64,000 nucleotides of DNA from Bathelium albidoporum (Eukaryota > Ascomycota > Dothideomycetes > Trypetheliales > Trypetheliaceae), in contig JAGFVP010000062.1 in the NCBI GenBank assembly GCA_021031095.1, positions 60,167 to 124,166 on the forward strand. Direction: 5' to 3'. Shown here one piece after another: positions 1-9,084 of this stretch. The notes beneath the pieces were generated by a model. That model did not search any database. It saw nothing but the letters and a program-made list of their open reading frames with translations, and was not told the origin of the DNA. Position numbers and translations under genes: made by a program. Each line of letters opens with the position of its first letter. Position 1 is the first letter of the stretch.

Positions 1-3000
1 TGTGAATAATCTTCAGGAATAACTGACCAGTCCGCGGGTTGAAGATGAATATGGCACCGTTGATCGGTTTCGTAGTCAAGTTGCCCTCGAAAGTCTTGTG
101 GATAGTCACGCGGTAGACATTGGTGTCGTCGATGAAGAGCTTAATCTGGTTACTGAAAAGCTCCGAATAGTTCTGCGAATTCAAGAATTCTTGATTGCTG
201 TCCGAGGCATATAGCTGCAGACCCTTTCGAATACGTTCGCGAAGGACATAAAGTGCAGGGTTAGCCTTCATGACCTTTGCCATCGCTTGTTGGACCAGTT
301 GCTTCAAACCAGGGAAGTACATTCCAAAGGCTGAGTAAAGATTGTAAGCAAGATCAATGCCAATCATAAGACCAGTTGCGGAAGGGTAGATGCTCATGCT
401 GTCGTTCGTATAGTCAAGATATTTAGCGCGAGTATAACGCTCAATATCATGGGAGTCGTAGTCTCCATAACGAAGCTGCACATCGATCCAGAACTTGTTC
501 GTTGTGGTCGAACCCATGTTATCCTTGGTGTCGTAGAGTAGAGAAGGCTGACATACGCTCCACTTGTGACTTGCGAAGAGCAAGATATCAGCGCAAGAAC
601 TGTTCATTTTGTATGATTTTCTAGGATGAATGGTTTCCTTCTGCACCGTCTCGATGCCCAGGGCTTCCAGTTCCTGGTCAAATACCTGACAAAGATCCAT
701 GACGACAGATTCATGGATCTTTTGCCACAAGTGAGCGCGGAAGATCTGGATTAGCGAGATCTTGAGCGTCGGAATCTTGCCGTGCAAGAAGATGCCAGTT
801 AGATCGAGTTGGACCTGGAAACCAACGTACACGTTCGCTCTGTTAATTGTGGGCGACCACCAAAGAGTAAAGCGACGGTTGGGAATCTGATTGAGACCGG
901 AACGCTGGGCGTTGGTGAGCTTCTTGAATTTCATTGATTCTTCGAAGCCACTGTTGTGCAGCACAAGATGATCGTGTCGCAAGTAAAGCTGGTCTTGATC
1001 GACGCGGAAACCGGCCCATTCTGTTGGCTCAAGCTCAAGCGTGATACCTGCGATGGGATGGTTCACTGAGGTAGCCTGCTCGGGCGAGTCGAATTTGGTG
1101 GACCTGAAAAGCCGATACTTGCCTCTCTCCTCGTCTTCAAGGGCGGCAAACTCGATGGCTGTCAGGAAGATCGTCTCGAAGGTTTTGGCTTGTGGGATGC
1201 CCCCAACTCGGGTTTCTCGACGTAGAGCTAGAATGTGATTTGGTGTCACGACAAGATCTTCCTGACCAGTACTGGTCTTGATCCGATACAGGCGATCTTT
1301 GCCACTAACGATGTTGAAGGCTCGGCGAGGTCCGCCGTCGGGACCAAGGAGTAAATCTCCTTCCACGACATCCTCGACTGCAACTTTGGTCCCATTATAT
1401 CGTAGTAATTGTGTCCCCTTGGCCAGACAAGCCTTCTCCCAGAACAAGCCCTCCCATGAAGGGAATGCAGTTGCCTTGAAGAGCGTGTGCTCAAGAATGG
1501 TTTCAACACCGCCAAGAGCCTGGATAACATCCGTACGGTAGGCATTCAGATTCCAAAGCTTGCCATCATGGCGTTGGCTGGTCCACCAGAAAGGATTACT
1601 CTTCATATGTTGATACGCCTTAAACTCGGTCCGAGCGCGGAAGCCTTTGTCAAAGCTCAGAGTGCTGCGATCCTTTTGGAAGAGAGTATTAATACGCGGC
1701 AAACCACGATCCCAGCTGTCCTCCAGATCTTCGAGCGTTAATCGACGATTCTGCTGGTTGGCTTCCAGACGCTTTTGAGAGTATTCGTTCCAGACCCGCT
1801 GCGAATCAACGAACTCAGCCTCCCAGGGAATGATGTAGCGGAAAATGTTCGGAATCAGCGTCTCCTCATCGTGAGACATTCCCGCACGGTAATGCGTTAC
1901 ACCCGTATCTGTCTGCTTAGACCAGCGCTTGTCGCTTGTAGGGATGAGAATGTGAGATCCTGAGATCATTCCCAGGCCACCAAGTTCTTTGGGTGTGTAG
2001 AACACGGCAGGTGGGAAACGGGATGGCATTTTTGAGTTGAGACCTATCTTGACACGGGTTTGTATCTTTGTCTCACATTTGACGATTGTATCCAAGAGAT
2101 TGACCGTTGAAACAGCAGCCTCACGGTAATAAGTAAAGAGAGCGATCAGACTCGTGTTCCACTTGTTGGCAATCTTCGTAAAAGTCGTAGAGCCAGAAGA
2201 CATGAGAATTTGTCGAATGCGATTATTGAACTTTTGAATGTCTTCCTCTGTTACTTGCAAGAAAGCATGCGCGGTACGCTCCTTTGTTGTGCTGTCCACG
2301 AGAGACCAAACACTGTCTTTGACAGGGAACTCATCGTTCGTATTGCGGATTTTGGGCAGAATGCGAACTTCGAACCCGCACATAGAGAATAGCAAGTTCG
2401 GGTTGTCTCGGCTATAGACACTGGCAAAAGTGTCGTCCCACTCAATCGTCGTTACAGAACGAGGAAGCCTGTTCTTTAGATCCCAGAACACTGCACGCCC
2501 GAGGTTAACGTCATGTCTCATCAATCGCATCCTTGAGTCTCGAGGCCAGCACTTCTTGCTACGGTAGCCGATGACGTTCTCGAAGTTTGGATCGGGTTGT
2601 TCAGTCAAGAAACGTTGGATTAGGTCTCGTGATTCATCTGCAGTAAATCGAAGGAAGACCCAGATACGGTCAATGTACCTTGTATATAGACGAATGGGAT
2701 GTCTAGTCTCCGCTTCTCGGTCTCGGAATTGAAGAAAGTCATTAGGGCTCTGTGGAGGACCGGCAATCTCAGACGCGCGCTGTAATCCAAGAAGCAGCAG
2801 GTCGATGACCAATCCGTAGTATTGGAAGACAAAGCCTGAGAATTGTAACCCACGGATCATGCCGTAGCTGTTGGTGTGATTCATATCCTTATAATTGAGC
2901 TGAACGTTATTCTTGGAGGTGATGTAATCCGCCAAATTGTGGTCCATGATAAGACGGAGAAGACGATTGAGAAGTGTCAAATCAATCTTCTCATACACCT

Positions 3001-6000
3001 TCGAGAGTTGTGTCTCAATCATGACGTTGCATTCTCCATCAGCTGTCTCCCAGACCTTATCGAGGTTATTGATGCCTTGTGCCCATTTATACGTTAGGAG
3101 GGGAGGAACCTCGGAATCAGAGGGTTTGATCCATGCCGGAAACAGATGACGTTGATCAGCTTGATACCATAAATACTGATCCAAGTACGCATCTGTAATC
3201 TTCTCGATCGGCTCGATATCGTAGACAGGATTGATACTGCTGTAGTTATCGTTCATGTCGATGCCAACTTCCTTGAAGGCACGCTGAGTGAGTAGGAAGC
3301 GCTTGATCCGAGCGAGTGTGGTTCCCGGGGAGTCGTACGCCTGCTCGATGAGTGCCAATTCCTCACGCTGGCTCTGATTCAAGCGACCCTTCACTGAATA
3401 TGCCTCCCGTAGACGCTCGAGAGCGAGTATCAGAATTTTGGTATCGTGCTTGTAGGACACACTGGGGAAGGGAATTGGTTGGAACTTCCGTGATTCAAGC
3501 CAATGTACCGTGGTGGTGTAGATAGCGACAGCTTCCTCGGAAGAGACGTAAGGCCCGTCCTTCATGTAGTTGTGTTGACGCTCTTGTTCAGCCTTAAGCC
3601 AAAGACGAGTCAAACGACCGAGATTCTTTTTTGCGACAGTTTTATCTACTGTTGCGCCTCTCCGAATGCGTTCACGGTTGTAATGGGCAACAGAAATCCA
3701 CCAGTCTGCTTTGCTTTTGACGTATCGCAAGATGATGTTCTCAATCGGAGCAGGCAGACCAGGAACCTTCCAAGGAATATTCGATTTCCAGCACCGCCAT
3801 GCTTCTGAAAGATGTTGCAGCACAGTATTGACCTTGTTCTGCTTGATGCCCTCAGGCATCATGTCCATCAGGTCCGCCATAACCGAAGCACGGAGCTCGA
3901 GGTCGAAATGGGACTCCACACGCTGTTTTGTGACTGTCTTTGCGACGCCTTTGGAATGGCGACCTTCAAACTGGCGCGACAACAGATTGCCCAGCCAACG
4001 CTCGAGAAGAGGTATAATGCCACGCATGAAAAATAGCCACACCCGCCAAGCAGGCGCCCAGAAACCACAACCGGGACCCTTGCCCACAGGACCAGCGTTG
4101 AAGCGGTAATAGATCAAATGCTTCAAGTCTTTGCAAGACCGAATCTGATGCATAAGCTTATACTTGTAACGGTACATGCCGGTAAGCTGGCCGACGTGGT
4201 TGAAGGCATAATAAATACCATCGGCAAGCTGGAAGGCATCAATGTTGCCCAGCCGATACTGAACTTGAGCATCAACAATGAGCTTTGTCAATCGCAGGAT
4301 TTCACGCATCAGGTGAAATGCATTTCCAAACCTTGACTTCTTCCGCTCTTTGGTTGTCAGAGTCTTGATCGGTTTCAGGTTGAAATTGTAGTCGAGATGA
4401 AGGTATGTTAAGTTTTTGCGATGAATGAGGAGGTTCAGCATGTTGAACCCTTGGCGACAGACTTGGAGACCCGCTTCAACCCAGTCGATTGTGGTCTGCT
4501 GGAAGAATTTGGTGCCCTTGAGAGATGTCATAAGATTTTGCTTGTTCAGAGCCTTTGGTGGCTTGGAATGAAGCTGGTTCAGAACATATGTCTTTAGAAG
4601 CTTCTGATACGATACCCGGACTTTTACTGGCTGACCCTCTGGAACATGTTCAAGATACCAGTGTTTGACGAGCGGGACATCTTGTGCTCGAACCATACGA
4701 CCAGAGCGTCTGTCAAATGGATACGGTGCCCACCAAAGCGCAATAGCAGATGCAGTTTCGTCAGTATATAACTCTTCGTCGGCAAGGAACGGCTCGACCG
4801 TTCCAGGAAGCTCAAATTCATCGTCCTCAAGGTTTCCATGGCCAAAGATTTCATCTTCGTGGCTAATCGTAAGGTTCTTTGGTGCGACAGAGCGGGAGGA
4901 AATGGGGTTAATTGTAAGGTCGAAGTAGAAAGCAGGAAGGTTAGGGTCCTCTGCGCGACCGTAGACGACTTGTGGGTAGGAATACCATGAGACCTTGACA
5001 CTCCTGGGTATCGAATTGTATAAGAAGGGGAAGGAGACTCGGTATTCGGTTTGAACGGGCGTACGGAAAATAATGCGGTCGATAGCGTTGAACTCGCCAA
5101 AATCCTCGTCGTTGGGATTAACATCCTTGTAAAGTGGCTCAAAGCGAGGCCCACCAGGTAGTGCGACGTTCAACGCCTTGGCAGTCTTTAAGCTAGGCAG
5201 ATCAAACATGTGAAAGTAATTTCTATCCAGACAATCGCTCAGAAGCTGATTGCTTAGCCTGTAAAGCGTTGCCATTTGGGGCAAGGTCATATTCCATGTT
5301 TTGTAGCTAGGGCCGTTGACATAAGGAGTATCGAGAAGCGGTCGGTGCTCGTAGAACCAATCATACACAGCGCCGTCTTCATCCTCGTCGAGCTCCATCT
5401 GAATTGGCTCTAGAGGTTCGACATCTTCAATGTTCTCTGACCACGACAACGGTGGTTCTTCGTCGTCGAAAGGTGGAAATCGCATCCTCTTGAAATGTCT
5501 CCGGTCGCTCTTCTCTCGTCGCATGCATACCCACATCGTCGCCCATTGCGCGTGGAAGATCGGCTGAATCACCCTGGGTACTTCATTCACAAGCGTCAAG
5601 CACCCATTGACGTGGTACAACACCTTGACCTCTCGAGCACTTTCCCACGGCATTGGCATATTCTCCAGCAGTTTCAGTACCGCATGCGGCATAAATTTGA
5701 GTGCTCCAAGATAGCTTCTCTTGTCACTGCTGAACTTCTTCTGACTGACATCCCCAATGTCCTTGACGATCTTGCGCAGGTGCTCCGGCGGCATGTCTGC
5801 CTTCTGCGTCTCGACATAGCCGCCCTTGCGTTTCTCGCCAAAACGTTGCCGCTGTGAACGTAGCCATTCCTTCTTTTTGGCGGCGAACTTGGCGACTTGG
5901 GGGTCGACTGGGGGCCGGTAGCCGGGCGGTGGGGGCGCACCAGACATTCCGGGTGGAGCGCCAGGAGGCGGTGGAGGTGCCCATCCTGGAGGAGGCGGAG

Positions 6001-6016
6001 GAGGGAGGGAAGACAT
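1..6016 (-). CDS. PRP8: Pre-mRNA splicing factor PRP8, C-terminus cut off by window edge
   Basis: This is the U5 snRNP core protein that holds the U5/U6 snRNAs and the splice sites in the spliceosome active site. Reading from the ATG at 6016, one uninterrupted frame runs to the left edge (about 2005 codons), so no intron is needed. It starts with the proline-rich leader typical of PRP8 (MSSLPPPPPPGWAPPPPP). Very conserved PRP8 segments follow, such as PRVIQPIFHAQWATMWVCMR, HWYLEHVPEGQPVKVRVSYQ and FEESMKFKKLTNAQRSGLNQ. The frame leaves the window at QLFLKIIH, inside the RNase H-like domain, so the rest of that domain and the Jab1/MPN domain lie outside. An intein of 159 residues interrupts the frame (separate entry). 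PRP8 is divergent from the eL34 gene across 379 bases. The identification is near certain. Confidence 0.98.
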   Translation of the reverse strand, partial: MSSLPPPPPPGWAPPPPPGAPPGMSGAPPPPGYRPPVDPQVAKFAAKKKEWLRSQRQRFGEKRKGGYVETQKADMPPEHLRKIVKDIGDVSQKKFSSDKRSYLGALKFMPHAVLKLLENMPMPWESAREVKVLYHVNGCLTLVNEVPRVIQPIFHAQWATMWVCMRREKSDRRHFKRMRFPPFDDEEPPLSWSENIEDVEPLEPIQMELDEDEDGAVYDWFYEHRPLLDTPYVNGPSYKTWNMTLPQMATLYRLSNQLLSDCLDRNYFHMFDLPSLKTAKALNVALPGGPRFEPLYKDVNPNDEDFGEFNAIDRIIFRTPVQTEYRVSFPFLYNSIPRSVKVSWYSYPQVVYGRAEDPNLPAFYFDLTINPISSRSVAPKNLTISHEDEIFGHGNLEDDEFELPGTVEPFLADEELYTDETASAIALWWAPYPFDRRSGRMVRAQDVPLVKHWYLEHVPEGQPVKVRVSYQKLLKTYVLNQLHSKPPKALNKQNLMTSLKGTKFFQQTTIDWVEAGLQVCRQGFNMLNLLIHRKNLTYLHLDYNFNLKPIKTLTTKERKKSRFGNAFHLMREILRLTKLIVDAQVQYRLGNIDAFQLADGIYYAFNHVGQLTGMYRYKYKLMHQIRSCKDLKHLIYYRFNAGPVGKGPGCGFWAPAWRVWLFFMRGIIPLLERWLGNLLSRQFEGRHSKGVAKTVTKQRVESHFDLELRASVMADLMDMMPEGIKQNKVNTVLQHLSEAWRCWKSNIPWKVPGLPAPIENIILRYVKSKADWWISVAHYNRERIRRGATVDKTVAKKNLGRLTRLWLKAEQERQHNYMKDGPYVSSEEAVAIYTTTVHWLESRKFQPIPFPSVSYKHDTKILILALERLREAYSVKGRLNQSQREELALIEQAYDSPGTTLARIKRFLLTQRAFKEVGIDMNDNYSSINPVYDIEPIEKITDAYLDQYLWYQADQRHLFPAWIKPSDSEVPPLLTYKWAQGINNLDKVWETADGECNVMIETQLSKVYEKIDLTLLNRLLRLIMDHNLADYITSKNNVQLNYKDMNHTNSYGMIRGLQFSGFVFQYYGLVIDLLLLGLQRASEIAGPPQSPNDFLQFRDREAETRHPIRLYTRYIDRIWVFLRFTADESRDLIQRFLTEQPDPNFENVIGYRSKKCWPRDSRMRLMRHDVNLGRAVFWDLKNRLPRSVTTIEWDDTFASVYSRDNPNLLFSMCGFEVRILPKIRNTNDEFPVKDSVWSLVDSTTKERTAHAFLQVTEEDIQKFNNRIRQILMSSGSTTFTKIANKWNTSLIALFTYYREAAVSTVNLLDTIVKCETKIQTRVKIGLNSKMPSRFPPAVFYTPKELGGLGMISGSHILIPTSDKRWSKQTDTGVTHYRAGMSHDEETLIPNIFRYIIPWEAEFVDSQRVWNEYSQKRLEANQQNRRLTLEDLEDSWDRGLPRINTLFQKDRSTLSFDKGFRARTEFKAYQHMKSNPFWWTSQRHDGKLWNLNAYRTDVIQALGGVETILEHTLFKATAFPSWEGLFWEKACLAKGTQLLRYNGTKVAVEDVVEGDLLLGPDGGPRRAFNIVSGKDRLYRIKTSTGQEDLVVTPNHILALRRETRVGGIPQAKTFETIFLTAIEFAALEDEERGKYRLFRSTKFDSPEQATSVNHPIAGITLELEPTEWAGFRVDQDQLYLRHDHLVLHNSGFEESMKFKKLTNAQRSGLNQIPNRRFTLWWSPTINRANVYVGFQVQLDLTGIFLHGKIPTLKISLIQIFRAHLWQKIHESVVMDLCQVFDQELEALGIETVQKETIHPRKSYKMNSSCADILLFASHKWSVCQPSLLYDTKDNMGSTTTNKFWIDVQLRYGDYDSHDIERYTRAKYLDYTNDSMSIYPSATGLMIGIDLAYNLYSAFGMYFPGLKQLVQQAMAKVMKANPALYVLRERIRKGLQLYASDSNQEFLNSQNYSELFSNQIKLFIDDTNVYRVTIHKTFEGNLTTKPINGAIFIFNPRTGQLFLKIIH
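953..1429 (-). other. PRP8 mini-intein (no homing endonuclease)
   Basis: This in-frame insertion of 159 codons occupies precursor residues 1530-1688. It splits the extein sequence at WEKA / SGFEES, the well-known 'a' site of fungal PRP8 inteins. The protein-splicing residues are all visible. They are an N-terminal Cys1, block A (CLAKGT), block B with Thr62-x-x-His65 in VTPNHIL, a block F/G end of YLRHDHLVLHN with penultimate His158 and terminal Asn159, and an extein +1 Ser. No LAGLIDADG motif is present, and the middle part (about residues 70-140) is too short for an endonuclease domain. It is therefore a mini-intein that should self-splice but cannot home by itself. The reading frame and splice residues appear intact. 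Confidence 0.95.
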
Positions 6017-6395
6017 AGTGATGGCGCGATGAAGGTAAGTTGAGGAAAGAGGGAACGCGCTGAAGTGTGTCGCGATGGGCGGCAGGCGATCAGGAGTCCC
6101 CCGTGTTCAGGAAAGGACTGTCTTGCGGAATCCGCGAAAGAGTAGATCCCTGAATGCCTGCGCCCGTCGGATTTGATCCAGGTGGGCTTGCACTCGCACG
6201 AAGATGTGCTGTGGTGATGCTGTAGCCTTTTTGTGGCAACTCAAGTGGCAGAGGTAGACAAGCGTCGAGATGTTCGCGCTAATACCGAAGTGACCTAGCG
6301 CAAATCTCTTGGCGACGCACACCCAATCTCGAATTTCGGCATTGCGAACCTCCATCGCGACGACAAGTCAACCTCTACCCAGAAAAGCCGTCAAC
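6017..6395. promoter_or_regulatory. Divergent promoter region, PRP8 / eL34
   Basis: This is the 379-base gap between two divergently transcribed housekeeping starts. It holds no gene that I can support; small ORFs on both strands show no family resemblance. I found no clear TATA box. It presumably carries both promoters and 5' leaders. Confidence 0.55.
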
Positions 6396-6972
6396 ATGCC
6401 TTCCAACAGATTGACATATGTGAGATCTCTGCTACTGCTAGTCGTTCCAATTTGCTTGCTAACGATATATCTTAGCGCCGGAGGAAATCGTAAGTCATTT
6501 CTCACAACATCCACCACGCCGTTATCCTGCGACTCCAAGACTCCGAGAAAGGCATGATCTAATGGGATCTTTACAGATACAACACCCGCTCAAACAGAGT
6601 TCGCGTGATCAAAACTCCCGGCGGCGAGCTTCGATACTTGCACATCAAGAAGAGAGGCACCGTCCCCAAATGCGGAGATTGCGGCAGCAAGCTCTTAGGC
6701 GTACGTGATTCTCTATCATCACCCAGCCAATCAAGCGCTGCGACGAGTAAGATCGAAAGGAAGAATCTCACTGACCGGGAAACATCCAGATTCCTGCTCT
6801 GCGTCCGCGTGAATATGCCACGATCTCCCGGCCCCAGAAAACCGTCCAGCGTGCTTATGGTGGCTCCCGCTGCGCCAATTGCGTGAAGGACAGAGTCGTG
6901 CGCGCGTTTTTGATTGAGGAGCAAAAGATCGTGAAGAAGGTCCTCAAGGAGAGTCAAGGCAAGAAGCGGTAG
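6396..6972 (+). CDS. 60S ribosomal protein L34 (eL34)
   Basis: A structural protein of the large ribosomal subunit, 114 residues, the usual length for fungal eL34. There are four exons: 6396-6419, 6476-6489, 6577-6700 and 6790-6972. The three introns have good GT-AG ends (gtgaga, gtaagt and gtacgt donors; TTAG, ACAG and CCAG acceptors). The first coding exon has only eight codons and the second only 14 bases, an arrangement typical of ribosomal protein genes. The product begins MPSNRLTYRRRKSYNTRSN and contains the eL34 zinc-ribbon cysteines CGDCGSKL and CANC. It ends in a basic tail, KESQGKKR. Expression is expected to be high and growth-linked. The exon structure is inferred from frame and family conservation. 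Confidence 0.96.
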
Positions 6973-7620
6973 ATTTGGGGTGAGCGGAAGTGATGGTGGG
7001 TAACGACGGGCATAAGAATTTCGGTCGATCCTTGTTTTCCAGGTGTATTGGGCTTTAGGCAAAGGGCATCTAGCTTGTGGCTGACAGCATGCTACAATCG
7101 ACCAGAAGTGATGAGTCCCCATTTCTGTTCCACAACGTTCCTGTTCTACCGTGCTTGTAGTTTGTTCCAACCTCGAAAATCAATCAGCATCATCAGTGAG
7201 GGCCTTGAAAATGCTTCAAGTCGCGAGTTTAGAGCCACAGAGACCAAGCTCTTCACTTATGCTGCCGGGACTGTCTTCAGAATCTCTACTGTTAGTCTAA
7301 CGGCCCTGGCCATGCAGAAATGCAAATTGCAATATACAGCTACAATCCAGTTGTGGGTCTCGCTTTGAGAAATTACTCGGCCTGTCAGGTTGTGGGGTTG
7401 ACAGCAAATTAGCCAACGCATATATGTCAGGGATTGGAGCACAGGAAGTTTCATAGAAATAATACAGAAAAACTGCTCGTCAAATCAAGATCTTACAATA
7501 TTCGTAAACAAGTCAGTGATAACACTTTAAGAAAGCATGGTGAATGAATAATACATTGGTTTTGTTTTCGTATGTGAATGAATAAGATCTCGTCGAGTAC
7601 TATTTCGCCTCGGCCGAGGT
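6973..7620. other. Intergenic, convergent 3' ends
   Basis: This is the space between the ends of the convergent eL34 and acid phosphatase genes. The ORFs here are short and resemble no family I know. I see only the presumed 3' UTRs and terminators. Confidence 0.5.
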
Positions 7621-9084
7621 CTAAGGCACGACCGCATTCTCAAAAGAGAGCTTTGTGTCTGTCAAAAACGTCGTAACATCCGTCCCATTTCCAAATCCGC
7701 AGATTGTATTGAAACTTCCCGCTTGTCTTTGCTTTTCTCGCACGATCTGGGTATACTTCTCTAGCTCACAGCTACTCCCAGGCCCATCATCGCATCCAAC
7801 GACTGGGTACACAGCGTCATTCAAAGTTATCCTCATAAAGTGCTGCAGTTCTCCTTGCGCGTCACTATTCGATTCGCTCACATTCTTCCCACCACAACTA
7901 AGTCTCTCAAACCCAATCGTCCCCCTCATAGTTACGTACCTACTTGCTACATACTTCTGCCCTTGCGGAATCTTCCCAGGTGGCAGAGGCTCCTCACCAT
8001 CAAATACGCCAATCTGACTCACAAGCTGATTTATTTGGCCATCATTCGTAAACGTTGCAATAAGGGGGTTCGGTCGCCACGCTGTTCCATCCGCCTGTAC
8101 ATACGTCTTCGCAGGTCCGTCCTGGAACCGCTGCACCACGGCCGCCAAGAAAGGAAGCATGAAGGTCCCATTGCCACCAGCTCCGGGACCAGAGCCATAG
8201 TAGTATCGCAGGTCCTGGGCATACTCGTACGCACGGAGCTCGTCATGGGTGAAGACGCCGCACCAGGGGCTCGTGATCCCCGTGATTTGCGTCTCAAAAC
8301 CGCAGAGGTAGGGAAACAGGCTTGCGTCTGTGGCATCAAAACTTAGATTTCCGTCCAACAGAGCATTCAGGCGCGTAACGATAGGCGGAAGGTAAGTGCT
8401 CGCCCATATAGTAGCGTTAATGCCGCCACTGTCGTCAAGGTAGTTGGGGCAGAGGTCTGAGGGTGCGAGAGAGTTGGCGAGAGAGCGTGGGTCTGAGGAA
8501 TTGAGTGTGTAGACCGTACCAAGAGTCGTGGCGTTAGGGCCTAGAAATCCGCGTGCGAAGAGGCGGGCAGAGTCGACGACACGCGGAGCGGCTGGATAAA
8601 GGTTAGACCAGAGAGCGAAGGGGGCACTGTCAGTGTACAGTTGGGGGTAACGCCAGCGATAGGTGACGCCCATATCGTAGAGTTCTTTCCAGCCCCCTTG
8701 GCTTAGTTTGGAGAGCTGCTGGGTGGGATCACTGAGAACCGGTTTCCATGATGGGAGGAAGAAGAGAGAGCCCGACGAGGTGAAGTTGGCAGAATGTATT
8801 TTCGTGGAGAGGTTCTGCCATTGTTGGTAAGCCGAGGGGTCGGGGTAACGCGAACCATGGCGGGAGGTAAAGGCTGCCATGTCCACAGCGCATCCTTGGG
8901 GGGTCTCGTAGGGAATACCATTGACATTGGGACCCGGGAACCAGGGGCTATTTCCACCGAGATATGGTGGAAATCTGGCTGGAATGGTGCCAGGTTCGCC
9001 CCCTTCAGTATCCTGCGCTGAGGCGGTCCCAGACACCAGGGTGATAATGGTCACGAGAAATGCAGCCTTCATCTTACTATACAC
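7621..9084 (-). CDS. Secreted histidine acid phosphatase (branch 2, phytase-related)
   Basis: An intronless 487-residue phosphomonoesterase of histidine phosphatase branch 2. It would hydrolyse organic phosphate esters, perhaps phytate, outside the cell. MKAAFLVTIITLVSGTASA forms a signal peptide; translation may start at Met1 or, more conventionally, at Met5. The catalytic motif RHGSRYP lies at residues 75-81. Residues 272-298 (PWCGVFTHDELRAYEYAQ and onwards) match the conserved segment of fungal phytases. The place of the second catalytic motif, usually His-Asp, reads FTNDGQ with Asn347-Asp348. There are several N-glycosylation sequons and paired cysteines. The family is secure; the exact substrate is not. 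Fungal members are often induced by phosphate limitation, but no such site was identified here. Confidence 0.92.
   Translation of the reverse strand: MYSKMKAAFLVTIITLVSGTASAQDTEGGEPGTIPARFPPYLGGNSPWFPGPNVNGIPYETPQGCAVDMAAFTSRHGSRYPDPSAYQQWQNLSTKIHSANFTSSGSLFFLPSWKPVLSDPTQQLSKLSQGGWKELYDMGVTYRWRYPQLYTDSAPFALWSNLYPAAPRVVDSARLFARGFLGPNATTLGTVYTLNSSDPRSLANSLAPSDLCPNYLDDSGGINATIWASTYLPPIVTRLNALLDGNLSFDATDASLFPYLCGFETQITGITSPWCGVFTHDELRAYEYAQDLRYYYGSGPGAGGNGTFMLPFLAAVVQRFQDGPAKTYVQADGTAWRPNPLIATFTNDGQINQLVSQIGVFDGEEPLPPGKIPQGQKYVASRYVTMRGTIGFERLSCGGKNVSESNSDAQGELQHFMRITLNDAVYPVVGCDDGPGSSCELEKYTQIVREKQRQAGSFNTICGFGNGTDVTTFLTDTKLSFENAVVP

Noticed and set aside
4624..5154. Minus-strand ORF of 176 codons
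   Set aside because: It lies in another frame inside the PRP8 coding sequence, and its protein has no family resemblance.
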